A DNA stretch of 64,000 nucleotides from an uncultured Duncaniella sp. GTDB taxonomy: Bacteria; Bacteroidota; Bacteroidia; Bacteroidales; Muribaculaceae. The DNA lies in contig CAJTRI010000001.1 in assembly GCA_910578615.1 (NCBI GenBank), positions 62,001-126,000 on the forward strand. Reading direction: 5' to 3'. The first letter of the stretch is position 1. Every line of letters begins with the position of its first letter. The position numbers and the translations under genes were made by a program. Positions 33,540-41,684 of the stretch are shown here, piece by piece. The notes below the pieces were generated by a model. That model saw nothing but the letters and a program-made list of their open reading frames with translations. It ran no database searches and was not told where the DNA came from.

Positions 33540-35087
33540 ATGAAACAAAACTTACTCACGCTTCCGGCCTTCTTTCTATGTGCGATAGGGGGAATATCGG
33601 CAGCTGAAAATCTCACCGTGTCTCCCCTCTCAGGAGCCGATATCACTGTCGCGCTTAATGAGGCAAAAGCTGGTGTGGCAGAAGTAGGAGATATTACTCT
33701 CAATCTTGCCGAGAATGGCAGTTACACCATGAGCGGGTCATTGGAAATCCCTGCCGGGCTTGTCCTTAACGGCAACGGCGCTACCATTGAAGCCCCCATC
33801 GAGACACCGTTCATCCTAATGTCTGGTACACCTTCGGTGGAGGTTATCAACGACTACTACCGCGTTGGCGCGGTTAAGGTTGACGGTATCAGCGTCAGCG
33901 GGCTTAAAAACTCCATCTTCTATGACAACAACGTGAAGTACTGCGTTGTCGACCTCTCTATTGACAACAGCGTTTTCAGCCTCTCCACGGTTCAGGTAGA
34001 GAACGAGGCCCTTGTCTCGTTCAAGGGAGGCGGTGCCAAGGACTTCACGATGACCAACAGCACCGTCTACGGCAGCGGCGATGGTGCGAAGTTCTTTATC
34101 CGCTACAACAACAGCGCTCGCCTTGACCGCTTCGGCTTCGACAAGGGAAGCGATTTCCACGTGATGACCTATCATAACAACACCTTCTACAAGGTCATCA
34201 AGTCTGACGGTCAGTGGGCCAATTACAGCGCCCTTTCAGGTCAGAACTATGTTAAGTTCGACGTTCAGAAGAACATCTGGTTTGACAGCAGCAAGGATGT
34301 TATCCGTCGCATGGCCGGCGGCCGTTTCGGCGGCAGTGCCCCTGTTGAGATGTCCTACAACACCTATTTCAGTGACGGGGTCAGCACTGGTGACAGCGAG
34401 TCCCAGTATGACAAGAGCGGCAATATCCTTGTTACCGATCCTGGCTTCAAGGATGTTGCCACCGGCGACTTCACGATAGGTGCAGGTACCCAGCAGGCCA
34501 AGTATCAGACAGGTGCTTCAAAATGGCTTGTGGAATTTGTGGCTGAAGATGTTACAGAGGCAAAGGCCGCCCTTCTCGCAGAGATCAAGTCAGCAACAGA
34601 ACTCCTTGGTGATGATGATTCGGAGGCTGGTCTTACTCTTAAAGCCGCGATAGAGGCCGCTCAGGGTGTCTATGACACAGCCGAATTCAACCAGATTATA
34701 AATTCGGCAACAGAGACCCTCAAAGCTGCCAAAGAGGCATATGCCCTTGGCGTGGCCAAGGCCGCTCTTCTTGCCGAGATAAACGCTGCCAAGGAGCTTG
34801 TTGGCAGTGACGACAGCGATGGCGCCAAGGATCTTAAAAACGCCATAGAGACTGCACAGGCAGTTTATGATACAGCCGTGTCAGCCGAAGATGTCTACAA
34901 TGCTCTCGAACTTCTCAAACAGGCCGAGGAGGCATACAAGAAGTCAGGCATTGACGGTATCGGTATGGACGAGAATGGTGGTTCGGTTGAATATTATGAC
35001 CTTCGTGGTGTACGTGTGGACAATCCTTCCAACGGTGTGTATATCCGCTGTCAGGGTTCGGACGTTACCAAGGTATATGTTAAGTAA
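33540..35087 (+). CDS. Secreted beta-helix (DUF4957-like) protein with two FIVAR-like repeats and a C-terminal sorting-type tail
   Basis: 515 residues with signal peptide MKQNLLTLPAFFLCAIGGISA. Residues 25-335 form a likely right-handed beta-helix with NSTVYGSGDGAKFFIRYNN and NTFYKVIKSDGQ turns, as in DUF4957/DUF5123 surface proteins. From residue 341 and again from 406 come two copies of a roughly 65-residue helical unit (AKAALLAEI, then GDDDSEAG or GSDDSDGAK, then AQ-VYDTA) resembling FIVAR modules. The last 30 residues (YYDLRGVRVDNPSNGVYI...) resemble the C-terminal domain found on many Bacteroidales secreted proteins. A glycan- or adhesion-related surface role is inference. Confidence 0.8.
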   Translation: MKQNLLTLPAFFLCAIGGISAAENLTVSPLSGADITVALNEAKAGVAEVGDITLNLAENGSYTMSGSLEIPAGLVLNGNGATIEAPIETPFILMSGTPSVEVINDYYRVGAVKVDGISVSGLKNSIFYDNNVKYCVVDLSIDNSVFSLSTVQVENEALVSFKGGGAKDFTMTNSTVYGSGDGAKFFIRYNNSARLDRFGFDKGSDFHVMTYHNNTFYKVIKSDGQWANYSALSGQNYVKFDVQKNIWFDSSKDVIRRMAGGRFGGSAPVEMSYNTYFSDGVSTGDSESQYDKSGNILVTDPGFKDVATGDFTIGAGTQQAKYQTGASKWLVEFVAEDVTEAKAALLAEIKSATELLGDDDSEAGLTLKAAIEAAQGVYDTAEFNQIINSATETLKAAKEAYALGVAKAALLAEINAAKELVGSDDSDGAKDLKNAIETAQAVYDTAVSAEDVYNALELLKQAEEAYKKSGIDGIGMDENGGSVEYYDLRGVRVDNPSNGVYIRCQGSDVTKVYVK

Positions 35088-35107
35088 TAATTCCCGAATT
35101 TAGATTC

Positions 35108-35150
35108 ATGCCCTGTATGTGGGTTGCCGTGACAACCTCATACAGGGCAT
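35108..35150 (+). terminator. Terminator of the secreted repeat protein gene
   Basis: Arms 35108-35126 and 35133-35150 pair with one bulge and are followed by seven T. Confidence 0.8.
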
Positions 35151-35218
35151 TTTTTTACCTGCGTTTGCAGACATATATGGTTTATTAGTCGTCTGCAAGG
35201 CCGGTGGGTGACAAACTG

Positions 35219-35263
35219 AAACCGCCACAGAAAGTCAGCTTTATAGACTCTCTGTGGCGGTTT
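35219..35263. terminator. Terminator of pyrH-frr
   Basis: Perfect 13-base arms 35219-35231 and 35251-35263, 22 bases past the frr stop in the leftward direction. Confidence 0.7.
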
Positions 35264-35285
35264 TCTTACAGCCTTATGGAGGCTT

Positions 35286-35843
35286 TTATACGGTCAGTAT
35301 CTCTTTTTCCTTGGCGGCGAAGAGGTCGTCTATCTTTTTGAGATATTTGTCGTGAAGCTTCTGTACGGAGACTTCGGCATCTTTTTCGACGTCCTCGCTC
35401 ATACCCTGCTTCACAGCCTTTTTAAGGCCGTCTATGGCATCGCGGCGAGCGTTACGTACAGATACTTTCGCTGTCTCGGCCTCTGCCTTTGACTGCTTTA
35501 CGAGGGCTTTGCGGCGTTCCTCGGTGAGGGGCGGGATGCTAAGACGGATCACCTCTCCGTTGTTCTCGGGAGTGATACCGAGTTCGGAGTTGATAATGGC
35601 TTTCTCAATCTCCTTGAACATGCTTTTCTCCCAAGGTGTGATGGTGATGGTTCGGGCATCGGGGACGGCCACGTTGGCCACCTGCGAGACCGGCACATTG
35701 GAGCCGTAGTAGCTCACCCTCACGGTATCAAGGATTTTAGGATTAGCCTTGCCGGCGCGGATATGGGCAAGTGATTCGTCGAGATAGGCCACGGCGAGTT
35801 CCATTTTCTCCTCGGCCGGGTTCAGATAGTCGGACGGTTCCAT
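35286..35843 (-). CDS. frr: Ribosome recycling factor
   Basis: 185 residues, standard length. It splits the post-termination ribosome with EF-G. The N-terminal ELAVAYLDESLAHIRAGKANPKILD, then VSYYGSNVPVSQVANVAVPDARTITITPWEK and the C-terminal YLKKIDDLFAAKEKEILTV, are unmistakable. It lies 40 bases downstream of pyrH, the common bacterial order. Confidence 0.97.
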   Translation of the reverse strand: MEPSDYLNPAEEKMELAVAYLDESLAHIRAGKANPKILDTVRVSYYGSNVPVSQVANVAVPDARTITITPWEKSMFKEIEKAIINSELGITPENNGEVIRLSIPPLTEERRKALVKQSKAEAETAKVSVRNARRDAIDGLKKAVKQGMSEDVEKDAEVSVQKLHDKYLKKIDDLFAAKEKEILTV

Positions 35844-35883
35844 TTTTTATAAGTTTTTTAAGGTTTTAGGTTTGACAGCTGTA

Positions 35884-36594
35884 TCAGTATACCACGGTGC
35901 CTATGTTCTCCCCCTTTATCACTTTGAGAAGGTTGCCGGGTGTGTCCATGTCGAACACCACGATCGGCAGTTTGTTCTCCCTGCATAGGGCTGTGGCGGT
36001 TATATCCATGACTTTTAGACCTCGGGCGAGTACCTCGTCATATGATATCTCGTCAAATTTGGTGGCTGACGGGTCTTTCTCCGGGTCGGCGGTATAGACG
36101 CCGTCAACACGTGTTCCTTTTAGCATCACGTCGGCCTCGACCTCGATACCGCGAAGCGCGCTTCCGGTATCTGTTGTGAAGAAGGGATTGCCTGTGCCTC
36201 CGGCTATTATCGCCACTTCTCGGCGCTCGATTGTCTCTATGGCCCGGCGGTTGGAATATTGTTCGCCTATGGGGAACATGTTGATGGCTGTCAGCACACG
36301 TGCCGGCTGGCCTATCGCTTCGAGGGCTGATGAGAGAGCCAGCGAGTTGATCACGGTGGCGAGCATCCCCATCTGGTCACCTTTGACGCGGTTGAATCCT
36401 TTGGATGCGCCTGAGAGTCCTCGGAATATGTTTCCCCCGCCTATGACGATGGCCACCTCGACCCCCATGTTGACTATTTCCTGTATCTGGCGTGCATAGT
36501 CGGACAGACGCTCTGTGTCTATACCGTAGCCCTGTTTCCCCATCAGCGACTCACCGCTGAGTTTGAGAAGCACTCTATGATATTTGGTATTCAT
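35884..36594 (-). CDS. pyrH: UMP kinase
   Basis: 236 residues. It phosphorylates UMP to UDP in pyrimidine synthesis (amino-acid kinase fold). YHRVLLKLSGESLMG at the N-terminus binds ATP, IVIGGGNIFRG and IIAGGTGNPFFTTDTGSALR complete the active site. It is first in the pyrH-frr operon, with a TAACTTTG -7 box 28 bases upstream. Confidence 0.97.
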   Translation of the reverse strand: MNTKYHRVLLKLSGESLMGKQGYGIDTERLSDYARQIQEIVNMGVEVAIVIGGGNIFRGLSGASKGFNRVKGDQMGMLATVINSLALSSALEAIGQPARVLTAINMFPIGEQYSNRRAIETIERREVAIIAGGTGNPFFTTDTGSALRGIEVEADVMLKGTRVDGVYTADPEKDPSATKFDEISYDEVLARGLKVMDITATALCRENKLPIVVFDMDTPGNLLKVIKGENIGTVVY

Positions 36595-36622
36595 ATCCTG
36601 GTAATTTTATTAGCTTTGCAGA

Positions 36623-36630
36623 CAAAGTTA
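36623..36630 (-). promoter_or_regulatory. -7 box of pyrH-frr
   Basis: The minus strand reads TAACTTTG. Confidence 0.5.
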
Positions 36631-36745
36631 GTCATTCTCTTCCGAATTCCATTCACAAACGTGTCGGAAATTGGAGGAGGATGACAATTTTATTTCAAAC
36701 TCTGCACAATTTTGTTACAAACTTTCAAGATAGTTGGAAAATAGT

Positions 36746-36753
36746 TAAATTTG
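36746..36753 (+). promoter_or_regulatory. -7 box of the response regulator gene
   Basis: TAAATTTG, 25 bases before the GTG start codon of the regulator. Confidence 0.5.
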
Positions 36754-36778
36754 CACTTAGACCAAGGGAAAAGTAAAA

Positions 36779-37504
36779 GTGATTAATCTGCAAAACACAT
36801 GTGAGTCTCAGCGAATATTGCTTGTAGACAGTGATAACGGTATTACATCCATGTTGAGTGACAATCTTCGTAGCGAGGGTTATTACATAGAGGTAAAACC
36901 CAGCGCCGAGGATGCTCTTGTGTTGCCGCTTGATACGTTTCATCTCATAATCACAGAGATAGATCTTCCGGGTGAGATTGACGGTCTGGAACTTCTCGAA
37001 CGCGTCAAGGAAGACCGCATGACTTCCCATGTGCCGGTTATATTCTGCACCGTGCGTGATGGGGAAAACGACATCATAGCCGGTCTAAATGCCGGTGCCG
37101 ATGACTATGTGACGCGTCCCTTCTCCTTGCGCGAGATGCTTGCGAGGGTGCGTTCGGTTCTGCGGCGTCATCGCAACATGGCCCCCATGGCCAGTACACG
37201 GGCCATAGAATACCGTTCGCTCGTGCTCAATGTTGATACTCACGGACTTCTTGTAGAGGGTGATGCCGTGTCACTGACACCGACGGAGTTTTCCATACTC
37301 TTGCTCCTGCTCCGCACACGCAACCGCCTTTTTTCCCGCGAGGAGATCTTCTCTGCCGCATGGGCCGGGGAACAGCTCACAAACCCCCGTCTGGTCGATG
37401 TCAACATCTCCCGTCTTCGTAAAAAACTCGGGGTATATGCCCGTAACGTGGTGAACCGTTCGGGACGTGGATATGGTTTTTTCGATGACGGCAACTTTGC
37501 CTGA
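36779..37504 (+). CDS. Atypical OmpR-family response regulator lacking the phospho-acceptor Asp
   Basis: 241 residues with a GTG start just after an A/G-rich stretch. The receiver domain spans residues 10-125 and the winged-helix DNA-binding domain 145-236 (SLTPTEFSILLLLLRTRNRLFSREEIF, then VDVNISRLRKKLG). Where a receiver normally has D-x-x-L-P, this one reads EIDLP, so Glu60 replaces the phosphorylated Asp. The acidic pair is Asp17-Ser18 rather than Asp-Asp, and the invariant Lys is Arg112 (TRPF). It is probably phosphorylation-independent, perhaps permanently active. No histidine kinase adjoins it; rnhB begins 11 bases later. Confidence 0.88.
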   Translation: MINLQNTCESQRILLVDSDNGITSMLSDNLRSEGYYIEVKPSAEDALVLPLDTFHLIITEIDLPGEIDGLELLERVKEDRMTSHVPVIFCTVRDGENDIIAGLNAGADDYVTRPFSLREMLARVRSVLRRHRNMAPMASTRAIEYRSLVLNVDTHGLLVEGDAVSLTPTEFSILLLLLRTRNRLFSREEIFSAAWAGEQLTNPRLVDVNISRLRKKLGVYARNVVNRSGRGYGFFDDGNFA

Positions 37505-37515
37505 CCACGAGGATT

Positions 37516-38088
37516 ATGCTCCCTTCCAGTACCACTCCTTTTGTCCTTGAAGCCGGATGTGACGAGGCCGGACGCGGATGTCTTGCCGGCCCGGTCTGTG
37601 CCGCCGCCGTGATTCTGCCTGACGGATGGACGCATCCCCTTCTCAATGATTCCAAGAAACTGACCGAAAAGACCCGTGAACTTCTGCGTCCTGTCATCGA
37701 GTCCGAAGCCGTTGCATGGGCTGTTGCGTGGTGTTCTAACGAGGAGATTGACACCGTCAACATCCTCAACGCGTCAATAATGGCAATGCATCGCGCGCTT
37801 GACGCTCTCGGTGTGACTCCCGGGCAGATAGTTGTCGACGGCAACCGCTTCAAGCCTTATCGCGACATCCCGTTTCAGACCATCGTCAAAGGGGATGGTA
37901 AGGTTGGCAATATCGCCGCCGCCTCTATTCTTGCCAAGACCCACCGTGACGAGCTTATGAAGAACCTTGACGCCCGGTATCCCGGCTATGGTTGGGCTGT
38001 CAACAAAGGATATCCTACCCGAGACCATCGTGAGGCCATAGGGCGCCTCGGACTCACTCCGCTACACCGCACCACGTTCCGCCATTGA
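37516..38088 (+). CDS. rnhB: Ribonuclease HII
   Basis: 190 residues. It cuts RNA in RNA-DNA hybrids and removes single ribonucleotides from DNA. EAGCDEAGRGCLAGPVCAAAVIL holds the first catalytic Asp and Glu; GNRFKPY, KVGNIAAASILAKTHRDELM and HRTTFRH complete the family pattern. It is likely co-transcribed with the regulator upstream and ends at a hairpin. Confidence 0.96.
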   Translation: MLPSSTTPFVLEAGCDEAGRGCLAGPVCAAAVILPDGWTHPLLNDSKKLTEKTRELLRPVIESEAVAWAVAWCSNEEIDTVNILNASIMAMHRALDALGVTPGQIVVDGNRFKPYRDIPFQTIVKGDGKVGNIAAASILAKTHRDELMKNLDARYPGYGWAVNKGYPTRDHREAIGRLGLTPLHRTTFRH

Positions 38089-38121
38089 TTCCTTACGTAA
38101 AAGGGGGTGTATATATTATCA

Positions 38122-38169
38122 ATGATGGCGAGTTAATGATATATCTGAATATCACTGACTCGCCATCAT
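38122..38169. terminator. Bidirectional hairpin between rnhB and the thioredoxin gene
   Basis: Perfect 12-base arms (38122-38133 and 38158-38169) between converging genes. Confidence 0.65.
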
Positions 38170-38186
38170 ATATGTTGTCCTCTTGT

Positions 38187-38654
38187 TTATTTGCTTTCTG
38201 CGGGAATTGAAAGGCTTATGAAGTTTTTGAATTCTTCGGCTGTCATGTAGCCAACAGCAGAGCTTTGCTTGCCGTCAGGCATAAGGATTGTAATCTGCGG
38301 GATGGATGATACCTGGAACTGGCGGGCTGCGTCGGGACAGTTATCGACATCGACTGAGACGAAGCGGGCTTTTCCTGCCATCTCCTCTGCTACCTGATGG
38401 AATACCGGGGCGAACTGCCGGCACGGGCCGCACCATGTGGCGTTGAAGTCAATAACGAGAGGCATCTCTGCATCCGGTTTGATTTCTCCTCCGGCCCACA
38501 CCGTGACTGTCCCGGGACGGGTCTCTGTTGCTGATGTATTTGTTGTCGCGGGTGTACCGTTGTCGGTACTGCCGGCGTCCTTGGAGGCCGTTCCGCCACA
38601 CGCGGCCATTATGGCGCCCACGGCGATGATTGGGAATAGACGTGATAGTTTCAT
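38187..38654 (-). CDS. Thioredoxin-fold lipoprotein
   Basis: 155 residues. The lipobox IMAAC near residue 19 places it on a membrane facing the periplasm, followed by a Thr/Ser-rich linker to about residue 50. The thioredoxin domain has the redox motif FNATWCGPCRQFAPVF and the cis-Pro SSIPQITIL. It probably keeps periplasmic cysteines reduced or swaps disulfides; the partner is unknown. Single gene between two hairpins. Confidence 0.92.
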   Translation of the reverse strand: MKLSRLFPIIAVGAIMAACGGTASKDAGSTDNGTPATTNTSATETRPGTVTVWAGGEIKPDAEMPLVIDFNATWCGPCRQFAPVFHQVAEEMAGKARFVSVDVDNCPDAARQFQVSSIPQITILMPDGKQSSAVGYMTAEEFKNFISLSIPAESK

Positions 38655-38688
38655 GTATATATAACGGGTTACAGGGGGATGAATGTTT

Positions 38689-38750
38689 AAAGGTCTGAGG
38701 TTCTGGACACGTTTTCCCTGTTTCGGGCTGTTCCCAGACCTCAGACCTTT
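38689..38750. terminator. Hairpin downstream of mdh
   Basis: Perfect 13-base arms 38689-38701 and 38738-38750 around a 36-base loop that can form some extra pairs. Confidence 0.6.
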
Positions 38751-38774
38751 TAAGAATCTGTGTGAGAATGTCTG

Positions 38775-39710
38775 TTAGAGTACGGAGGCAAGTGCGTCAT
38801 TGGTCTTGTGGACGGCCTCGGCGCTCTTGTGGAAGAGTTCCTTCTCGGCATCGTTGAGGTCAAACTCGACGATTTTCTCTATACCGTTGCGACCGATGAT
38901 TGCGGGAACGCCGATGCAGAGGTCTTTCTCGCCGTATTCTCCTTCAAGCATGGCTGAGCATGAGATGAGACGCTTCTCGTTGTGTAGGACAGCCTTGACC
39001 ATCTGTGCTCCTGCCGCGCCGGGTGCATACCATGCGGAGGTGCCGAGGAGTTTGGTGAGTGTGGCTCCGCCTACCATGGTGTCGGCGGCTACCTTGCCGA
39101 GGGTCTCGGCATCAAGATACTCTGATGCGGGAACGCCACGGTATGCGGCATAACGTGTGAGGGGGATCATGGTGGTGTCACCGTGACCGCCGATCACTAT
39201 ACCCTCTATCTCGGTGGCGTTGGCGCCGAGGGCCTGGCTGAGGAAATATTTGAATCGTGCGCTGTCGAGGGCGCCGCCCATGCCGATGATACGGTTCTTG
39301 GGGAGACCGCTGACCTTGTGGATGAGGTAGGTCATTGTGTCCATCGGGTTGGAGATGCAGATGATTATTGCATCGGGAGAGTATTTGAGGAGTTGCTCGG
39401 TCACGCTCTTGACGATGCCGGCATTCACTCCGATGAGTTCTTCGCGGGTCATACCGGGCTTGCGGGGGATACCCGAGGTGATTACGACGACGTCACTTCC
39501 GGCGGTTGCCTCGTAGTCGTTGGTCACGCCTTTGAGCACGGTGGAGGTGTTAAGGATGGCAGCGGTCTGCATGATGTCCATGGCCTTGCCCTCGCTGACA
39601 CCTTCCTTGATGTCGAGAAGCACTACCTCGTCGGCAATCGAGCAGGTTGTCAATACATTTGCACAAGTGGCGCCCACGTTGCCGGCGCCTACGACTGTTA
39701 CCTTTGACAT
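38775..39710 (-). CDS. mdh: Malate dehydrogenase
   Basis: 311 residues. It interconverts malate and oxaloacetate with NAD. MSKVTVVGAGNVGATCANVL is the Rossmann loop, DVVVITSGIPRKPGMTREELI carries substrate-binding Arg residues, and GGHGDTTMIPL the catalytic His. The closely related lactate dehydrogenase group differs at the substrate loop; Arg in RKPGMTR supports malate. Single gene with promoter and hairpin. Confidence 0.95.
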   Translation of the reverse strand: MSKVTVVGAGNVGATCANVLTTCSIADEVVLLDIKEGVSEGKAMDIMQTAAILNTSTVLKGVTNDYEATAGSDVVVITSGIPRKPGMTREELIGVNAGIVKSVTEQLLKYSPDAIIICISNPMDTMTYLIHKVSGLPKNRIIGMGGALDSARFKYFLSQALGANATEIEGIVIGGHGDTTMIPLTRYAAYRGVPASEYLDAETLGKVAADTMVGGATLTKLLGTSAWYAPGAAGAQMVKAVLHNEKRLISCSAMLEGEYGEKDLCIGVPAIIGRNGIEKIVEFDLNDAEKELFHKSAEAVHKTNDALASVL

Positions 39711-39751
39711 AGTATCTATTGTTATTTAGGGTTGATGGTTTTCTCTCTCCG

Positions 39752-39759
39752 CAAAATTA
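39752..39759 (-). promoter_or_regulatory. -7 box of mdh
   Basis: The minus strand reads TAATTTTG, 41 bases before the start codon. Confidence 0.45.
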
Positions 39760-39794
39760 CGGAAAAATTTCAATAATAGGAATTTTTTACCTTA

Positions 39795-41006
39795 TTATTT
39801 CCTGAATCCTTTTCGGATGTTTCGCGAGATGGCCGCGAGGTTTCCGGCGGTTACAAGTACTATTATAAGCACGCCTACGGCTATCGTGGGCCATGGCGAG
39901 GCACCGTCTGCCCCGAGGGATTCGAGAGAGTCTTTCCATCGGGCGGAGGCCGTGAGCATTACCGTTAGGGAAATCAATAGCACGGCGGCGTTGACTGCGG
40001 CTACGAGGGTCTGATAGTAGCGGGCCACACGGCTCGGAGTGTAGCCGAGCAGCATGAGGTCATATATTTTGTCCCTGTTTTTCTGTAAGAGAAGGTAGAT
40101 ACTGAGAAGGAGTATGAAAAAGGCCAGAAGGCTTATAATTATGCCTACGGATACCACGATGGTGGTCACAACAGATAGGAAATAGGCGGTCTTTCCGCCG
40201 GCGTCCTTGTCTCCGGCCACCTCGTAGTCATGGATGTCGAGAAATTTCATTGCCTCCGGGTCTCCGGCCCTGCGCAGGCGGATTATGAGGCGGGAAGGGT
40301 CGGTGTTGCCATTGACGGACGAATCGGCAAACTCACTGTTTGCCCATGTCATGAACTCCTCCGGGACGGCTATGGTGTTGAGGCGTGAGGAAAAACCTAC
40401 AATGCGTGCGTCAACCCACTCCTGCCTGCCTCCTCCGCTGAGCGAGAGCCGTAATGGGATGGTGCCTATAAGCTCTTCCGATATCTGGGGCATGCCACGT
40501 GAGGTGGCGAATCCGAAATTGTAGAGGGTCAGATAGTCTTTGGAAACCACTATGGGAAGTGGTTTGCCAGAGCCGGGAGTGAACGACCATCCGCGTGGCG
40601 AGACATCGAAAAACTCATTAGGGATGGATTCAAGAAACAGGGCTGTTGACAGCGGAATACCGCCCAGATCGGCACGTGCGGCCACGTTGAAGCCGGCCGG
40701 GGTGAACTCCCCTACCGCCGATGCCCATGGCTGGGAGGCAATCTCCTCTCTGTCCGAGACCGTGAAGCTCGTGGCCGAAGGGTCTGCACCCATGAGGTTG
40801 CCCAGTCCGCTTACCTTTTTAGAGATTATGAGGTAATCCGAGGATATGAATGAGTCTTCGGCGGTAGCGACAGACGTGATATCGCGGTAGAACTGTATCG
40901 CGGTGAGGACTATTGTCAGCCCTACAAGGTTTGCGAGGGCATATCCTGCAATCTGCCCGGCGCTTATATTACGCCGCAGCAGGCGGTTGAGGGGATGTGA
41001 TGGCAT
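39795..41006 (-). CDS. FtsX-like ABC transporter permease
   Basis: 403 residues: one membrane helix near residue 20-40, a large periplasmic domain (about 50-270) and three further helices, the MacB/FtsX layout. The end of the third helix has QKNRDKIYDLMLLGYTPSRVARYYQ, the typical cytoplasmic loop that docks on the ATPase. It is last in a three-gene operon with the ATP-binding protein and a lipoprotein, implying an envelope export or lipoprotein-handling complex. Cargo unknown. Confidence 0.8.
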   Translation of the reverse strand: MPSHPLNRLLRRNISAGQIAGYALANLVGLTIVLTAIQFYRDITSVATAEDSFISSDYLIISKKVSGLGNLMGADPSATSFTVSDREEIASQPWASAVGEFTPAGFNVAARADLGGIPLSTALFLESIPNEFFDVSPRGWSFTPGSGKPLPIVVSKDYLTLYNFGFATSRGMPQISEELIGTIPLRLSLSGGGRQEWVDARIVGFSSRLNTIAVPEEFMTWANSEFADSSVNGNTDPSRLIIRLRRAGDPEAMKFLDIHDYEVAGDKDAGGKTAYFLSVVTTIVVSVGIIISLLAFFILLLSIYLLLQKNRDKIYDLMLLGYTPSRVARYYQTLVAAVNAAVLLISLTVMLTASARWKDSLESLGADGASPWPTIAVGVLIIVLVTAGNLAAISRNIRKGFRK

Positions 41007-41021
41007 TTGGTCTGGTTATTG

Positions 41022-41684
41022 TTACAGTCTGAGGAGCGTGTATTGCCCGATAGACAGTTTGTTTCCGACAGATGTTGCTATTATGGCAGCGTCGCGAGAG
41101 GCGGCTTCCTCGGCTATGAGTGAGGCCACGGCGGCGTTGTTGCGTGCGTCCAGATGGCTGACCGGCTCGTCGACGAGCAGGAAGTCAAACGGCTGGCAGA
41201 GGGCGCGGACTATCGCCACCCTCTGTTGCTGTCCTATGGATAGGATACCGGCACGGTCGTTTACGCGGTCGCCGAGTTCGAGACGTCGGAGCATATCCTT
41301 TATACGGGCCCGGGTGTTGAATCCCGTCAGGCGGTTCTTGACCTCTATGTTTTCCATCACGGTCAGCTCAGGAAACAGTCGCATCTCCTGCGGGAGATAG
41401 GCCAGCGCATGACATCTGAGTCTGCACCAGTGCTCCACCGAGAAATCTCTCACAGACCTGCCGTCAAAGAGTATGTCTCCTTCGAAGTCCGTCCGGGCGC
41501 CGTAGATGAACGAGCATAGCGATGACTTCCCGGTGCCGCTCTCGGCCTCTATGATATAGCTTTCCGGGCGTGAGAACTCTACCCTTTCTTTGAGCCATAC
41601 TTCCGAACTGCTGACAGGAGGCTCGTTCTCACTGCCGCTAAATACGCTCGGGAGCGTGCGACACAGAGTGATTGTCCCTATCAT
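41022..41684 (-). CDS. ABC transporter ATP-binding protein
   Basis: 220 residues. Walker A is ESGTGKSSL, the Q-loop is YLPQEMRLFPELTVMEN, the signature LSIGQQQRVAIVRAL, and Walker B LLVDEPVSHLD. The protein lacks the His-switch region's usual length and ends soon after VGNKLSIGQYTLLRL, so the C-terminus is short. It overlaps the stop of the preceding lipoprotein gene by 4 bases (ATGA) and is followed by the permease 15 bases later, so the three act together. Confidence 0.88.
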   Translation of the reverse strand: MIGTITLCRTLPSVFSGSENEPPVSSSEVWLKERVEFSRPESYIIEAESGTGKSSLCSFIYGARTDFEGDILFDGRSVRDFSVEHWCRLRCHALAYLPQEMRLFPELTVMENIEVKNRLTGFNTRARIKDMLRRLELGDRVNDRAGILSIGQQQRVAIVRALCQPFDFLLVDEPVSHLDARNNAAVASLIAEEAASRDAAIIATSVGNKLSIGQYTLLRL

